From the IMG/VR virus record IMGVR_UViG_3300009103_002144, positions 1 to 64,000 of that record: a DNA stretch of 64,000 nucleotides, one strand, 5' to 3'. Source of the DNA: a virus. Each line of letters opens with the position of its first letter. Position 1 is the stretch's first letter. Under the pieces are notes generated by a model. The model worked only from the letters and a program-made list of their open reading frames with translations, ran no database searches and was not told the DNA's origin. This document shows positions 9,061-17,096 of the stretch, piece after piece. Both the position numbers and the translations under genes were made by a program.

Positions 9061-10035
9061 TCATATTAGCGAACCCGACTTGATAGAACTGATCATACTT
9101 TTCAATCTATCCATCTCTGTCCATGGCTTCGCATCCTCTCTATATTTCTCAAATTCACCAATAGGCATTTCACCTACATCGCTAAAGGGTCGAACGTCTG
9201 CAACCCTTACACCCACATCAAAAGAATTCAAGAGCTTTGCAATATCCTGAGTTTTCTTTTTTGCATCCGGATCTAATGAAAGCAGTACTGGTGTTCTGTT
9301 AGCTACTATACGCTGAAATAAAAAATGTTTTTCTGTTAATGAGCTGCCCAACAAACATGTACAGTTTTGGTTAGCTTTCATCAGATCGAATGGACCCTCT
9401 ACAATCGTAAGCTCATCATCCCAATCGATGTTTATCTCATTAAAGATTATTTCGCTTCGCTTTACTCGAGGGTTCATGTACTTTCTACCCACATCAGGAT
9501 CGATTGCTCGAGCAGTGAAGTAATTAAGAGTTCCATCCGAATCGAATGATGGAATAATAATCCTTCGACGAAATCTACCAGAAGATACGGCGCCGAGTCG
9601 ATAATACCAGAGGTCTCTGTTAGAAAACCCTCGGTTATAAAGATAATTTAAACACGCCTTCAAATCAGGATCTGATCGGTTCGTTAACGTTGCAAGTAAA
9701 GAGAAGTTTTCAGGTAAAGCTACAGGAGGGAGTTCATCTTCCTTTTTTTCTGTAACTTTTTTTTCAAAAATGCCCGATGCCGTATTATAATAATTCGGTT
9801 TATACTTCTTAAAGAAATAAGCTAACCCTTTACCCCGCAAGCCACAAACCCAGCAGTGGAAAAATTCATTATCGACTCTAAGCGTTAGCTTCTTCTTCGT
9901 TTGACTCCCATAAGAAGAACACTTCCCATTCACACAACTCACCGCAACATTCACACCATCTCTATCAAGGATAGAAGTACCGAATGCACGCTGGATCAAA
10001 TTGACCCTTTTTCTTATTAGATGATCATCACTCAT
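9061..10035 (-). CDS. DNA primase, DnaG/T4 gp61-like (zinc finger plus TOPRIM)
   Basis: A primase that makes RNA primers for lagging-strand synthesis, about 324 residues. The N-terminal zinc-binding domain has Cys34, Cys39, Cys61 and Cys64 (CVNGKC and HCWVC). A linker of about 100 residues follows. The TOPRIM catalytic core has Glu213 in VEGPFD and Asp255/Asp257 in SLDPDA. A separate helicase is not seen in this window. Two starts are possible: GTG at 10044 or ATG at 10035. Neither has a clear Shine-Dalgarno sequence. I chose the ATG, which overlaps the stop of the resolvase gene as ATGAGTGA and so fits coupled translation. Confidence 0.92.
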   Translation of the reverse strand: MSDDHLIRKRVNLIQRAFGTSILDRDGVNVAVSCVNGKCSSYGSQTKKKLTLRVDNEFFHCWVCGLRGKGLAYFFKKYKPNYYNTASGIFEKKVTEKKEDELPPVALPENFSLLATLTNRSDPDLKACLNYLYNRGFSNRDLWYYRLGAVSSGRFRRRIIIPSFDSDGTLNYFTARAIDPDVGRKYMNPRVKRSEIIFNEINIDWDDELTIVEGPFDLMKANQNCTCLLGSSLTEKHFLFQRIVANRTPVLLSLDPDAKKKTQDIAKLLNSFDVGVRVADVRPFSDVGEMPIGEFEKYREDAKPWTEMDRLKSMISSIKSGSLI

Positions 10036-10576
10036 TTTGCACACAAGAAGAAGCTATAATATAGGCATCTGATATATCATAACAGCTATCAGCGAAGAGT
10101 ACAAGACCCTTTCTTGGTCCTGACTTCATGGTTCGCATAGGCCATTCAAAATTAGCTATTCTTCTTCTTGCGAATTCAAGTACTTGATCTTTCGTACTAG
10201 TCTCAGATTTTCTATCTATCTTTAACCCCACAACCTTCCTTGCGTGATTAACATTGATAAAAGACGGAGACATATCGAAAACGTTATAAGACATTAAGCT
10301 TACCATTCCGTTGAACCTCGCTAAAGTTACAATGGTTTTAGCGCTAGAAAACCCTGGACGAAATGCTTGCAGGTTCTCTTCTATCGCTATATGCTTAATA
10401 GTATAATGCTCTCTTATTTTTTTCAATTGTTGTCTTACACACTCTGCCTTTTGAAATATACAGGGAATCTTTGTAAGCACTATCGCACTAGCATCTACAA
10501 ACTCACCAGTGTTTTCTTCTAAGATACACCAACCTACATTAGAGGTTGATATATCTAACCCAAGGATATAAGACAC
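10028..10576 (-). CDS. RuvC-like Holliday junction resolvase (RNase H fold)
   Basis: A 182-residue nuclease of the RuvC superfamily, which would resolve four-way junctions during recombination or trim branched DNA before packaging. The first strand has LGLDISTSNVGW with Asp8, the second acidic residue lies in IAIEENL (Glu66/67), and the C-terminal pair lies in CYDISDAY (Asp167/Asp170). The middle VNHARKVVGLK and KDQVLEFARRR segments match the family layout. The start is GTG at 10576, overlapping the preceding TAG by one base; catalytic Asp8 so close to the N-terminus makes a later start impossible. It replaces the function of T4 endonuclease VII, which is unrelated in fold. Confidence 0.9.
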   Translation of the reverse strand: MSYILGLDISTSNVGWCILEENTGEFVDASAIVLTKIPCIFQKAECVRQQLKKIREHYTIKHIAIEENLQAFRPGFSSAKTIVTLARFNGMVSLMSYNVFDMSPSFINVNHARKVVGLKIDRKSETSTKDQVLEFARRRIANFEWPMRTMKSGPRKGLVLFADSCYDISDAYIIASSCVQNE

Positions 10577-13167
10577 TAAAAATCCAGTTTTACTCTTATG
10601 ACGAACCTGTCGTCGACTCTCTTCACCACAGCTTGAGAGAAATTAGACTTAAGTATTACATTAAGGTTTTCATCTAAAAAGTTAACATTCGTTATGTAAG
10701 TAAAATCTGATAATGCATCTGCAGTCAGGCCGGAGGGGGCAAGACTCTGGAAAGTTGGGTTTACTGATAGGTCGAGGTTTCCTTCTTCGGCTGGAACACT
10801 CATCCTCAAGTTGTAAATATTCTGTTGACCTGTTAGATCGACCTCAAAGCGATCTCTTCCGAAGCGCGGTATAACTGGTGTCTTTACAACTGCTAAGCCC
10901 TCCTCGTACATTAGCGTACCCACAGTCGACCAAGTTGCATGACTGCCTGTAGCGTCGCACCTATAGAGGTTACCTCGGCCATTATCCCGTAATGTAATCT
11001 TTACCCTACCAGCAGATCCAGTCACTAAAGGATCACGAAGATAATAGGTGAAGGGATCGATCTTATTACCGTAGAATAGATTGCTAGCATCGAAAAAAGA
11101 GACTTCATTCGAAGATGGATCGCGGGTCCTATTATAGATCGTCAATATAGCACCCGCAGGGATAGAGGGGTCGTCAGGCGTAGGGCCAGCCAGTGCTGCG
11201 GAAATGGACCCCTCTTTTTCAGCGCCTAAGAGACCTTCCCCAATCGACCCGGTTGGAAGAAGATTATTTAAGCTCACTAAGCTTAACCGCCTTGTCCCTT
11301 GATCATCAACAAACAAGCTTAAAGAATTCGAGGAAGTGACCATCTGCTCAAGAAGATTAAAGTTCTGGCTAAACCTTCCGTTATCACATGGAAGAATCGT
11401 AAGATTTCTCTTCCTAACACTTCCTGACGAAAACAGGAAATAATTACAACTTTGCCAACCCGTATTCGAATCAATGGTGCTTCCTGATAGGGCGTATAAG
11501 CGAGGCCACTCGTTCTTTACAAGCTCTTTCGTAAAATTCTCAAGATTGAGATAGTGACCACCAACGCCAAAAGAAAGTGGAACGTTAAACGGATCGTCAG
11601 TCGAGCCTCTTACTGTTTGAAACGGAGTCTGGAATATATCACGAAGACGTGTATCTTTTACAAAGAATGGTGGAACGTAAAATTCTAGTCCATCTAATGA
11701 AGCAGTATAAAGGTTCTCAATTCCTTCCACGCTGGACGTTAAAATCTCTCCATCATTTCTATACCGGCTATAGATCTTTAACTCATGGAGCTCAGCTTGT
11801 AGTGGGTGATCAAAAGAATATATCTCAGGATTCGGTGGTGCATCGTTTGATTCTCTGTCGACGGTTGGATAAAAATCTTTAATACCGTCAGTATACGCAG
11901 CCTGTGGATTGAAGAATTGTGCTACGTATGAATCACTACTAGCACCCCCCCAATCAGGAGAATCATTATTCGGACCAGTATAATAGTTGCCAACGAATAA
12001 AGCATCAGGTGCGCCACGCTTACCGCCAGTACCACCCCGTGAAGAATCACCTGGACTATCAGCTGAGGTAGGTAATGATAGATTCGTCGCTTGTAACCAG
12101 CTTCCGGATTGGGTTAATCCACTGGCAGTTAAGAACGTATCTTTAATAAGAAATTCACCACGGTTTTCACCGTCAATAAAAAATGATCCAGTAGAATTCT
12201 GGTCATTATGACTCCATCGAACACAACAATAGTGCCAATGGTTCCTCTTTAGAGAATTGTTAGATGATGAATAAATCAGATGTCCAGCTTCAGCGCTGTA
12301 GTCTGATGTCTCTAATGTGATCTCCGAAGGAGGAATATCTGCACTGTGAGACAACTGCAATAGCAGCCTATACCCATCTACATAACCATTTGCGTCTCGT
12401 GAGCTACCCGAAACTAGCGATAGAGCAAAGGAGCTAGACATATGAAAAATTGTTCCAGCCTTAAAATCTCCACCACGAGTAAATGATGTATATCTGGGAT
12501 TGATATAGAATTCAAAAGAAAATGAACCGGTTGGTCGATATGGAGTCAAGCCATTTATCTGATTATCAACAGAAGCATTACCGCTAGCTGACATTGCTGG
12601 ATATATCAATACAGAGCTAGAAGGAATTCGAGCAAGTGCGGGACCCATGGGGACAGTACGTTCCTCCCAATACGTTCTTTCTGGCTCATCTGTATTAAAG
12701 AAATTAAGCGTGTGGTAATTTGTGAAAGCCCAATTACACGTTGACCCGTATTGTGGTCTATAAAATGGGAATAAAACTTCTTGGATGACCCTTTTTCTTA
12801 GAGTATCACTAGTAAATTTAAATGAGGGCTCAAAGCGTAGAATTTCTACTTCTTTTTGTCGCTTGGCAGAAACGCTGGCCGAATTTACAAGTAACATGTA
12901 CTTGTCTATCTCATCATATGATATAGACGCAGTTGATGCGGAAGATGATATCGCTAAAACAGAGAGGCGATACTCTTCCAAGCTATCTGCAAGGGGAGGC
13001 GAATCAGGAGCCGCTTCTTTTGGAACCTCCTTCATACCCATTGCCGCTAATGGGAAAACCTTAACAGCTCCGACAAGCTCACCAGAACCAGAAATAAACT
13101 TCCGCTTTGGTTTGGTGAGTATCTTAAAACTGTCAAAGTAATTTTTGTCAAGCCTAAAAAGGGACAT
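10576..13167 (-). CDS. Large virion structural protein with a LamG-like domain
   Basis: An 863-residue protein. Roughly residues 205-480 read as a concanavalin A/LamG-like jelly roll (SFSFEFYINPRYTS, then WHYCCVRWSH, FFIDGENRGEF and a closing AELHELKIYSRYRNDGEI), the kind of domain often used for glycan binding. The last 45 residues (ITNVNFLDENLNVILKS to VIRVKLDF) match the C-terminus of the neighbouring 447-residue protein, so the two share an end module. The ATG at 13167 has GAGGG upstream. It is the last gene of the structural block before the recombination genes. No enzyme motif is seen; a tail-surface or adsorption role is inferred. Confidence 0.85.
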   Translation of the reverse strand: MSLFRLDKNYFDSFKILTKPKRKFISGSGELVGAVKVFPLAAMGMKEVPKEAAPDSPPLADSLEEYRLSVLAISSSASTASISYDEIDKYMLLVNSASVSAKRQKEVEILRFEPSFKFTSDTLRKRVIQEVLFPFYRPQYGSTCNWAFTNYHTLNFFNTDEPERTYWEERTVPMGPALARIPSSSVLIYPAMSASGNASVDNQINGLTPYRPTGSFSFEFYINPRYTSFTRGGDFKAGTIFHMSSSFALSLVSGSSRDANGYVDGYRLLLQLSHSADIPPSEITLETSDYSAEAGHLIYSSSNNSLKRNHWHYCCVRWSHNDQNSTGSFFIDGENRGEFLIKDTFLTASGLTQSGSWLQATNLSLPTSADSPGDSSRGGTGGKRGAPDALFVGNYYTGPNNDSPDWGGASSDSYVAQFFNPQAAYTDGIKDFYPTVDRESNDAPPNPEIYSFDHPLQAELHELKIYSRYRNDGEILTSSVEGIENLYTASLDGLEFYVPPFFVKDTRLRDIFQTPFQTVRGSTDDPFNVPLSFGVGGHYLNLENFTKELVKNEWPRLYALSGSTIDSNTGWQSCNYFLFSSGSVRKRNLTILPCDNGRFSQNFNLLEQMVTSSNSLSLFVDDQGTRRLSLVSLNNLLPTGSIGEGLLGAEKEGSISAALAGPTPDDPSIPAGAILTIYNRTRDPSSNEVSFFDASNLFYGNKIDPFTYYLRDPLVTGSAGRVKITLRDNGRGNLYRCDATGSHATWSTVGTLMYEEGLAVVKTPVIPRFGRDRFEVDLTGQQNIYNLRMSVPAEEGNLDLSVNPTFQSLAPSGLTADALSDFTYITNVNFLDENLNVILKSNFSQAVVKRVDDRFVIRVKLDF

Positions 13168-13178
13168 TGGTACCCTCG

Positions 13179-14522
13179 CTAGAAATCCAGCCTTACCCTG
13201 ACGGTCAGATCCTTTTCATCGTTCTTTTCAATCGGTCTAGAAAGCTTTGCGACAGCCAGTAGGTTGTCGTTTACATCGTACAATCCAACAGTCGTTATAA
13301 AACTGAAGGATCGCTGAACGTCTTCCTGGCCCTCGTCAATAACTCTTATTCTGTTATTGGTGTCAGTGTACGTTGGATTTGATGAATAATTGAATTCATC
13401 AGCTGTTGCTCTACAGAATATTAACGTTGAGTTAATGTTCGTATTATTCTGGAACGTCGTAGCAGTTAATGATCCAGAACTAAATCGTGCAGTGGCAAAA
13501 TGCTTGACAATATCATCGATCGATCCTGATGTGAATAAGTCGGGAACAAACTGAGCTTTACTACCTAGATTGGCATCATCAGCGCTCCACCGGGTCATTG
13601 TTCCATTACCATGACCTAAGACCATCTTACCACGAGGTACATTCGCATTCGTCGCACCAGCAGTGGCTGTCATACCGTCGATTGTACCACTTGCATATTG
13701 AGCAGCGTTTATTGCTCTCGCGACGTTAAGAACGATAGTGCCTGCATCATAAAAGACAAGCCCAATCTTCTTTGTCGTATCACTAGAATCAACCAAGTCT
13801 CCGACTTCCCCACCAAAGGTACGTCGACGGTTTGCTGAGGATCCGAAGTCAGTATAAATTTTAACCGAACCAGTAGACGTTTTATTTAAGTTCGGGGATC
13901 CCCACCAGGAGTTGGCAATAGATAGAGCAGGAGCATCGGCGCCAGACTGTGCAGAGGGTAATAGATATTGCTCCTGCCCGCAATCTGGAAACTGCGTTTC
14001 TGAAGCGGATGCATACATCTTAAGAGCGAAAGTTTCTCGCTTTATCTTATCACGAGTGAATAACCTCTTAAAAGAAAGAAAGACCACAGCATCAGCCAAG
14101 TCGGTTGCTGTTGAGCTGCCAAAAGGAGTAGCGAAGGCTGCATCAGCATTCCCCAGCAAGCTGGCCGCGTACTGCTTGTAAATGTCTATTTTTTCTCTCA
14201 TCATTAACGAGCTTGAAGGGAATAGCATCTTTCCATTTGCATCAAGCCCAGAAGAGCAACTAAGCACCGTTGATCCTGAAACCCAAAGACCACAAGTCAT
14301 ATCCAGTATAGGGTTCGCCGTCTGTAGTGAGAAGTCTTGATCATATACTGTTTGGTATAATGAAGAAGTAACACCGGGACCGATACCACCCGTTACCCAC
14401 ATTTGATAGGTCCTTCTTGTTGCAGACCCAGATATATCTTCCTGGATAACATCTACAAGTTGGTTTAATACAGAACGTGATGTCTTAACGTCTGCTGCTG
14501 AAATTTCTTTAAAGGTAGCCAC
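13179..14522 (-). CDS. Virion structural protein sharing a C-terminal module with its neighbour
   Basis: A 447-residue protein starting at a GTG at 14522. GAGGAAAG stands upstream at normal spacing, and the next in-frame Met is about 40 residues in, past a well-structured N-terminus (SRSVLNQLVDVIQEDISGS). The middle is Ser/Thr/Ala-rich beta-type sequence. The end (FSFITTVGLYDVNDNLLAVA to VRVRLDF) reads as a compact strand-rich domain that recurs in the 863-residue protein and that I associate with structural proteins of marine myoviruses. Its biochemical role is unknown. The gene is co-directional and closely spaced (11 and 10 bases) with both neighbours. Confidence 0.85.
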   Translation of the reverse strand: MATFKEISAADVKTSRSVLNQLVDVIQEDISGSATRRTYQMWVTGGIGPGVTSSLYQTVYDQDFSLQTANPILDMTCGLWVSGSTVLSCSSGLDANGKMLFPSSSLMMREKIDIYKQYAASLLGNADAAFATPFGSSTATDLADAVVFLSFKRLFTRDKIKRETFALKMYASASETQFPDCGQEQYLLPSAQSGADAPALSIANSWWGSPNLNKTSTGSVKIYTDFGSSANRRRTFGGEVGDLVDSSDTTKKIGLVFYDAGTIVLNVARAINAAQYASGTIDGMTATAGATNANVPRGKMVLGHGNGTMTRWSADDANLGSKAQFVPDLFTSGSIDDIVKHFATARFSSGSLTATTFQNNTNINSTLIFCRATADEFNYSSNPTYTDTNNRIRVIDEGQEDVQRSFSFITTVGLYDVNDNLLAVAKLSRPIEKNDEKDLTVRVRLDF

Positions 14523-14532
14523 TAATCTTTCC

Positions 14533-15243
14533 TCACTTCGCTATCGACACGGTCATTTCGGAAACAACACCAGACTGTACACCGATAACCCGCAGTGTGC
14601 TTGAAATCTGAGACTTGTTGTCTGCGTCGCCGTAATAAGTAAAAACGCTATCAGATATCGAACGTGTCTTAATATTAAGGGTCAACTTAGATCCACCGAT
14701 CGCCGTTGTAGAACTATCTCTTGTGACAATGTATGTCGCAATGTCATTCGAGTCAATAGAGTCTGGTGTATTGTCTGTTCCCACCAATTCCAGAAAGCGA
14801 TAAGGAAGTTTCACCAAGAACGTCTGGTCTCTTAATTCTGGATCTAGCGTATTTTCATCTGTAACTGTTTGCGTAAATGTGATTGTTCGTTGGGAACTTG
14901 AGCCAGTCCTCTTAAAAGCCACGGCACCACCAGTAACACCATCACCTGACAAAGTTACGCTGGGTAACTTAACAAGCGTCGGGTTGGAAAGGCTTATTAA
15001 TTTGTTCTTCAAGGCGTAATTCTGGTTCGTTTGAGCCTCAAAAACCGGTGTATTTTTTTCTATTTTTTCCTTACCAACAGTCCTTCCGAACTTTTGTATT
15101 GTTGCATAATCAACTTCATCGTCGCCAAAAGCAAACTTCACTATTGAAAAACTGCCGTCATTTCTCGATAACAATTCCCTACCATAGTCGGTAAGGACGG
15201 CATCGACTATAATATTATTCGTACTGTTGTCTAAAAAGCCCAT
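14533..15243 (-). CDS. Structural protein with the 'LTxxGRExL' N-terminal module
   Basis: A 236-residue protein with a strong ribosome binding site (GGAGGAAG) before ATG 15243. Its start, MGFLDNSTNNIIVDAVLTDYG, followed by RELLSRNDGSFSIVKFAFGDD, matches the pattern at the start of the 313-residue protein (MAGILDKKTRFMDSFLTTMG). The two appear to share an attachment or assembly domain. The rest is Ser/Thr-rich, strand-like sequence ending VIGVQSGVVSEMTVSIAK. I recognise the N-terminal pattern from phage virion proteins but cannot name a function. A 56-base gap separates it from the 598-residue gene upstream. Confidence 0.85.
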   Translation of the reverse strand: MGFLDNSTNNIIVDAVLTDYGRELLSRNDGSFSIVKFAFGDDEVDYATIQKFGRTVGKEKIEKNTPVFEAQTNQNYALKNKLISLSNPTLVKLPSVTLSGDGVTGGAVAFKRTGSSSQRTITFTQTVTDENTLDPELRDQTFLVKLPYRFLELVGTDNTPDSIDSNDIATYIVTRDSSTTAIGGSKLTLNIKTRSISDSVFTYYGDADNKSQISSTLRVIGVQSGVVSEMTVSIAK

Positions 15244-15299
15244 GTGCTTCCTCCACTCCTCAGGGTTTAATTATACATCTCTAAAAACGTAGTAAACAT

Positions 15300-17096
15300 T
15301 CACTCACTTATATCTTGCTCTAATGTAGTTTTTTGCTCTACTGGCGTCTCTACTAAAATTGAATCATCAATCGTAACTTCTAACTTCTGGTCAAGCAACC
15401 TGTCAGTATTTATGAACTGAAATACGTACTTTGACAAGGGGTCTATAGATGTAGTGCAAAAAGCTGGAATTACTTCCCTTCCATTTTTAAGAAGTGTATA
15501 AGCTTCTGGATTAAAGTAAATCTGGCATGCTTTGTGAGAGCTGTCTTTCATCGTATCAACAAAGAAGTTTTGCTTTAAGAACCAATTTGGATACTGCTTA
15601 GGGGCCCCAGCATACGACATAAATTCTTTTCTTATCTTATTCTTAGATTTATCAAAACTCACCTTTATTTGGGTAGAGTATTTCGAACTTAACTGCCGGG
15701 CATCAACTGCTACAAGAGCATAGATATACGTCGTCGTCTTATTGAATTCACTATCTATATAAAAGGTCGGCATATTCTGAACCGCTTTATCTACACTTGG
15801 GTCAATATGCTCTCTGGGATTGGATCTTACCACAGAGTCATCAAAGTCGAAATGCTTGATCAGTGTAAACGGATCATGAATAGACTTTCTCCGGAAAACC
15901 TGAATATACTTCACATCACGCTGAGGATTGACTGGTGGTGCCCAAGTAATAACCAGATTCTCTTTGTCATATTCAAAATAAAAATTAATATCGGTCGGTG
16001 GATCCGGGCGGCGGTCTTCTTTGGCGGTTATCGAAGTCATCGGAGCTGGCTTCGAAGAAACTAGAAATGTCTTTATAAATGTATTTCCTTCAACATCTGT
16101 AGCAGGTACCCTAAATTTGGCGATTGTATATCCAGTATACTCATATGTCTGACCATACGCAATCTGTGAATCATACACTGTTCTTACACGTTGTCCTAGA
16201 GCAATGATTGGCGGCATTGGATATCTAACCCCCTTATATACTCTCTTTTTTTGAATCACAAAACCAACAACATCTGCTTCTGCAACAAAGTCTTCAGTTT
16301 CAACCTCTTCTAAATCCACATAAGGAATATCAAAAAGATATTCATCATTGCTTAATAGCGCGGGATTATCAGAAATTGCTGTCGATTTTCTTAGTGAAGC
16401 CATATAGTCTTCTACTATCTGGGCCATTCCCAGAGAGGTTCCTCTCTGGGCTGATGTTCGTCGCGCATACGGAGCATACGTCGAATTTAGCATCATGAGA
16501 GTTGAAGACCTTGACTCCTCCCCAAAAAAATCAGTATACGAAGACTCATCGGCCTCCTCATTTAGCGATGGTGGTAATAAACTCTCGAGTAAATTCGAGT
16601 CGACATTACTGGTTTCTGCAATTGTTGTCAAAAGCTCTAAGGGAGTTGCTTCATCAGTCCCCAAAGAATTAAGCCGCATTCTAAGCAGATTTTCTATATT
16701 GGTGGGTAACTGAAGATTTCCAGCGCATAATGCAGTAAAATTCAAACCGGCTGCCTCATCTTCGGTAAAGATCTTTCCATTCCGCAAAGCCCATTGAATT
16801 TCATCCACTGATGACTTTATAGACGAGTTCTTCGTTGCCAGCATACTCTTCTTTGAATCCTTCAATCCAAAGGTTAATGTTGCATAGCGAGGCTGTCTGG
16901 AATTGAGATTCGTAATGTCAACGGTTCCTTTTCGCTTAAATCTAGATGAAAGGTTTCCGTTTACAGCATCATTACCAGACTCATCAACAGTTTCATCTGC
17001 AACGAAAAAGTTATATCTAAATACTGCTTTCACATTCTGCATTTCAGGAACATCAAAAATAGGAAGCGGCTGACTTGGGATTGATTCTACACTCAT
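15300..17096 (-). CDS. Structural protein with fibronectin type III-like domain(s)
   Basis: A 598-residue protein whose ATG overlaps the stop of the 1257-residue gene (ATGA), so the two are probably translated together. A clear FN3-like domain spans about residues 360-480: PDPPTDINFYFEYD, LVITWAPPVNP, YIQVFRRKS and TTYIYALVAVDARQLSS. A weaker similar stretch (TYEYTGYTIAKFRVPA) precedes it. The N-terminal 200 residues are mixed and unrecognised. FN3 domains are common on phage tails and neck fibres as surface or spacer modules. The 843-residue neighbour has the same VFRR strand pattern, suggesting the two sit in one assembly. Confidence 0.85.
   Translation of the reverse strand: MSVESIPSQPLPIFDVPEMQNVKAVFRYNFFVADETVDESGNDAVNGNLSSRFKRKGTVDITNLNSRQPRYATLTFGLKDSKKSMLATKNSSIKSSVDEIQWALRNGKIFTEDEAAGLNFTALCAGNLQLPTNIENLLRMRLNSLGTDEATPLELLTTIAETSNVDSNLLESLLPPSLNEEADESSYTDFFGEESRSSTLMMLNSTYAPYARRTSAQRGTSLGMAQIVEDYMASLRKSTAISDNPALLSNDEYLFDIPYVDLEEVETEDFVAEADVVGFVIQKKRVYKGVRYPMPPIIALGQRVRTVYDSQIAYGQTYEYTGYTIAKFRVPATDVEGNTFIKTFLVSSKPAPMTSITAKEDRRPDPPTDINFYFEYDKENLVITWAPPVNPQRDVKYIQVFRRKSIHDPFTLIKHFDFDDSVVRSNPREHIDPSVDKAVQNMPTFYIDSEFNKTTTYIYALVAVDARQLSSKYSTQIKVSFDKSKNKIRKEFMSYAGAPKQYPNWFLKQNFFVDTMKDSSHKACQIYFNPEAYTLLKNGREVIPAFCTTSIDPLSKYVFQFINTDRLLDQKLEVTIDDSILVETPVEQKTTLEQDISE

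Noticed and set aside
15244-15299. TATAATTAA on the minus strand as a late promoter
   Set aside because: It is not the T4 consensus, has no supporting -35 or terminator context, and the gap is in the middle of a closely packed operon.
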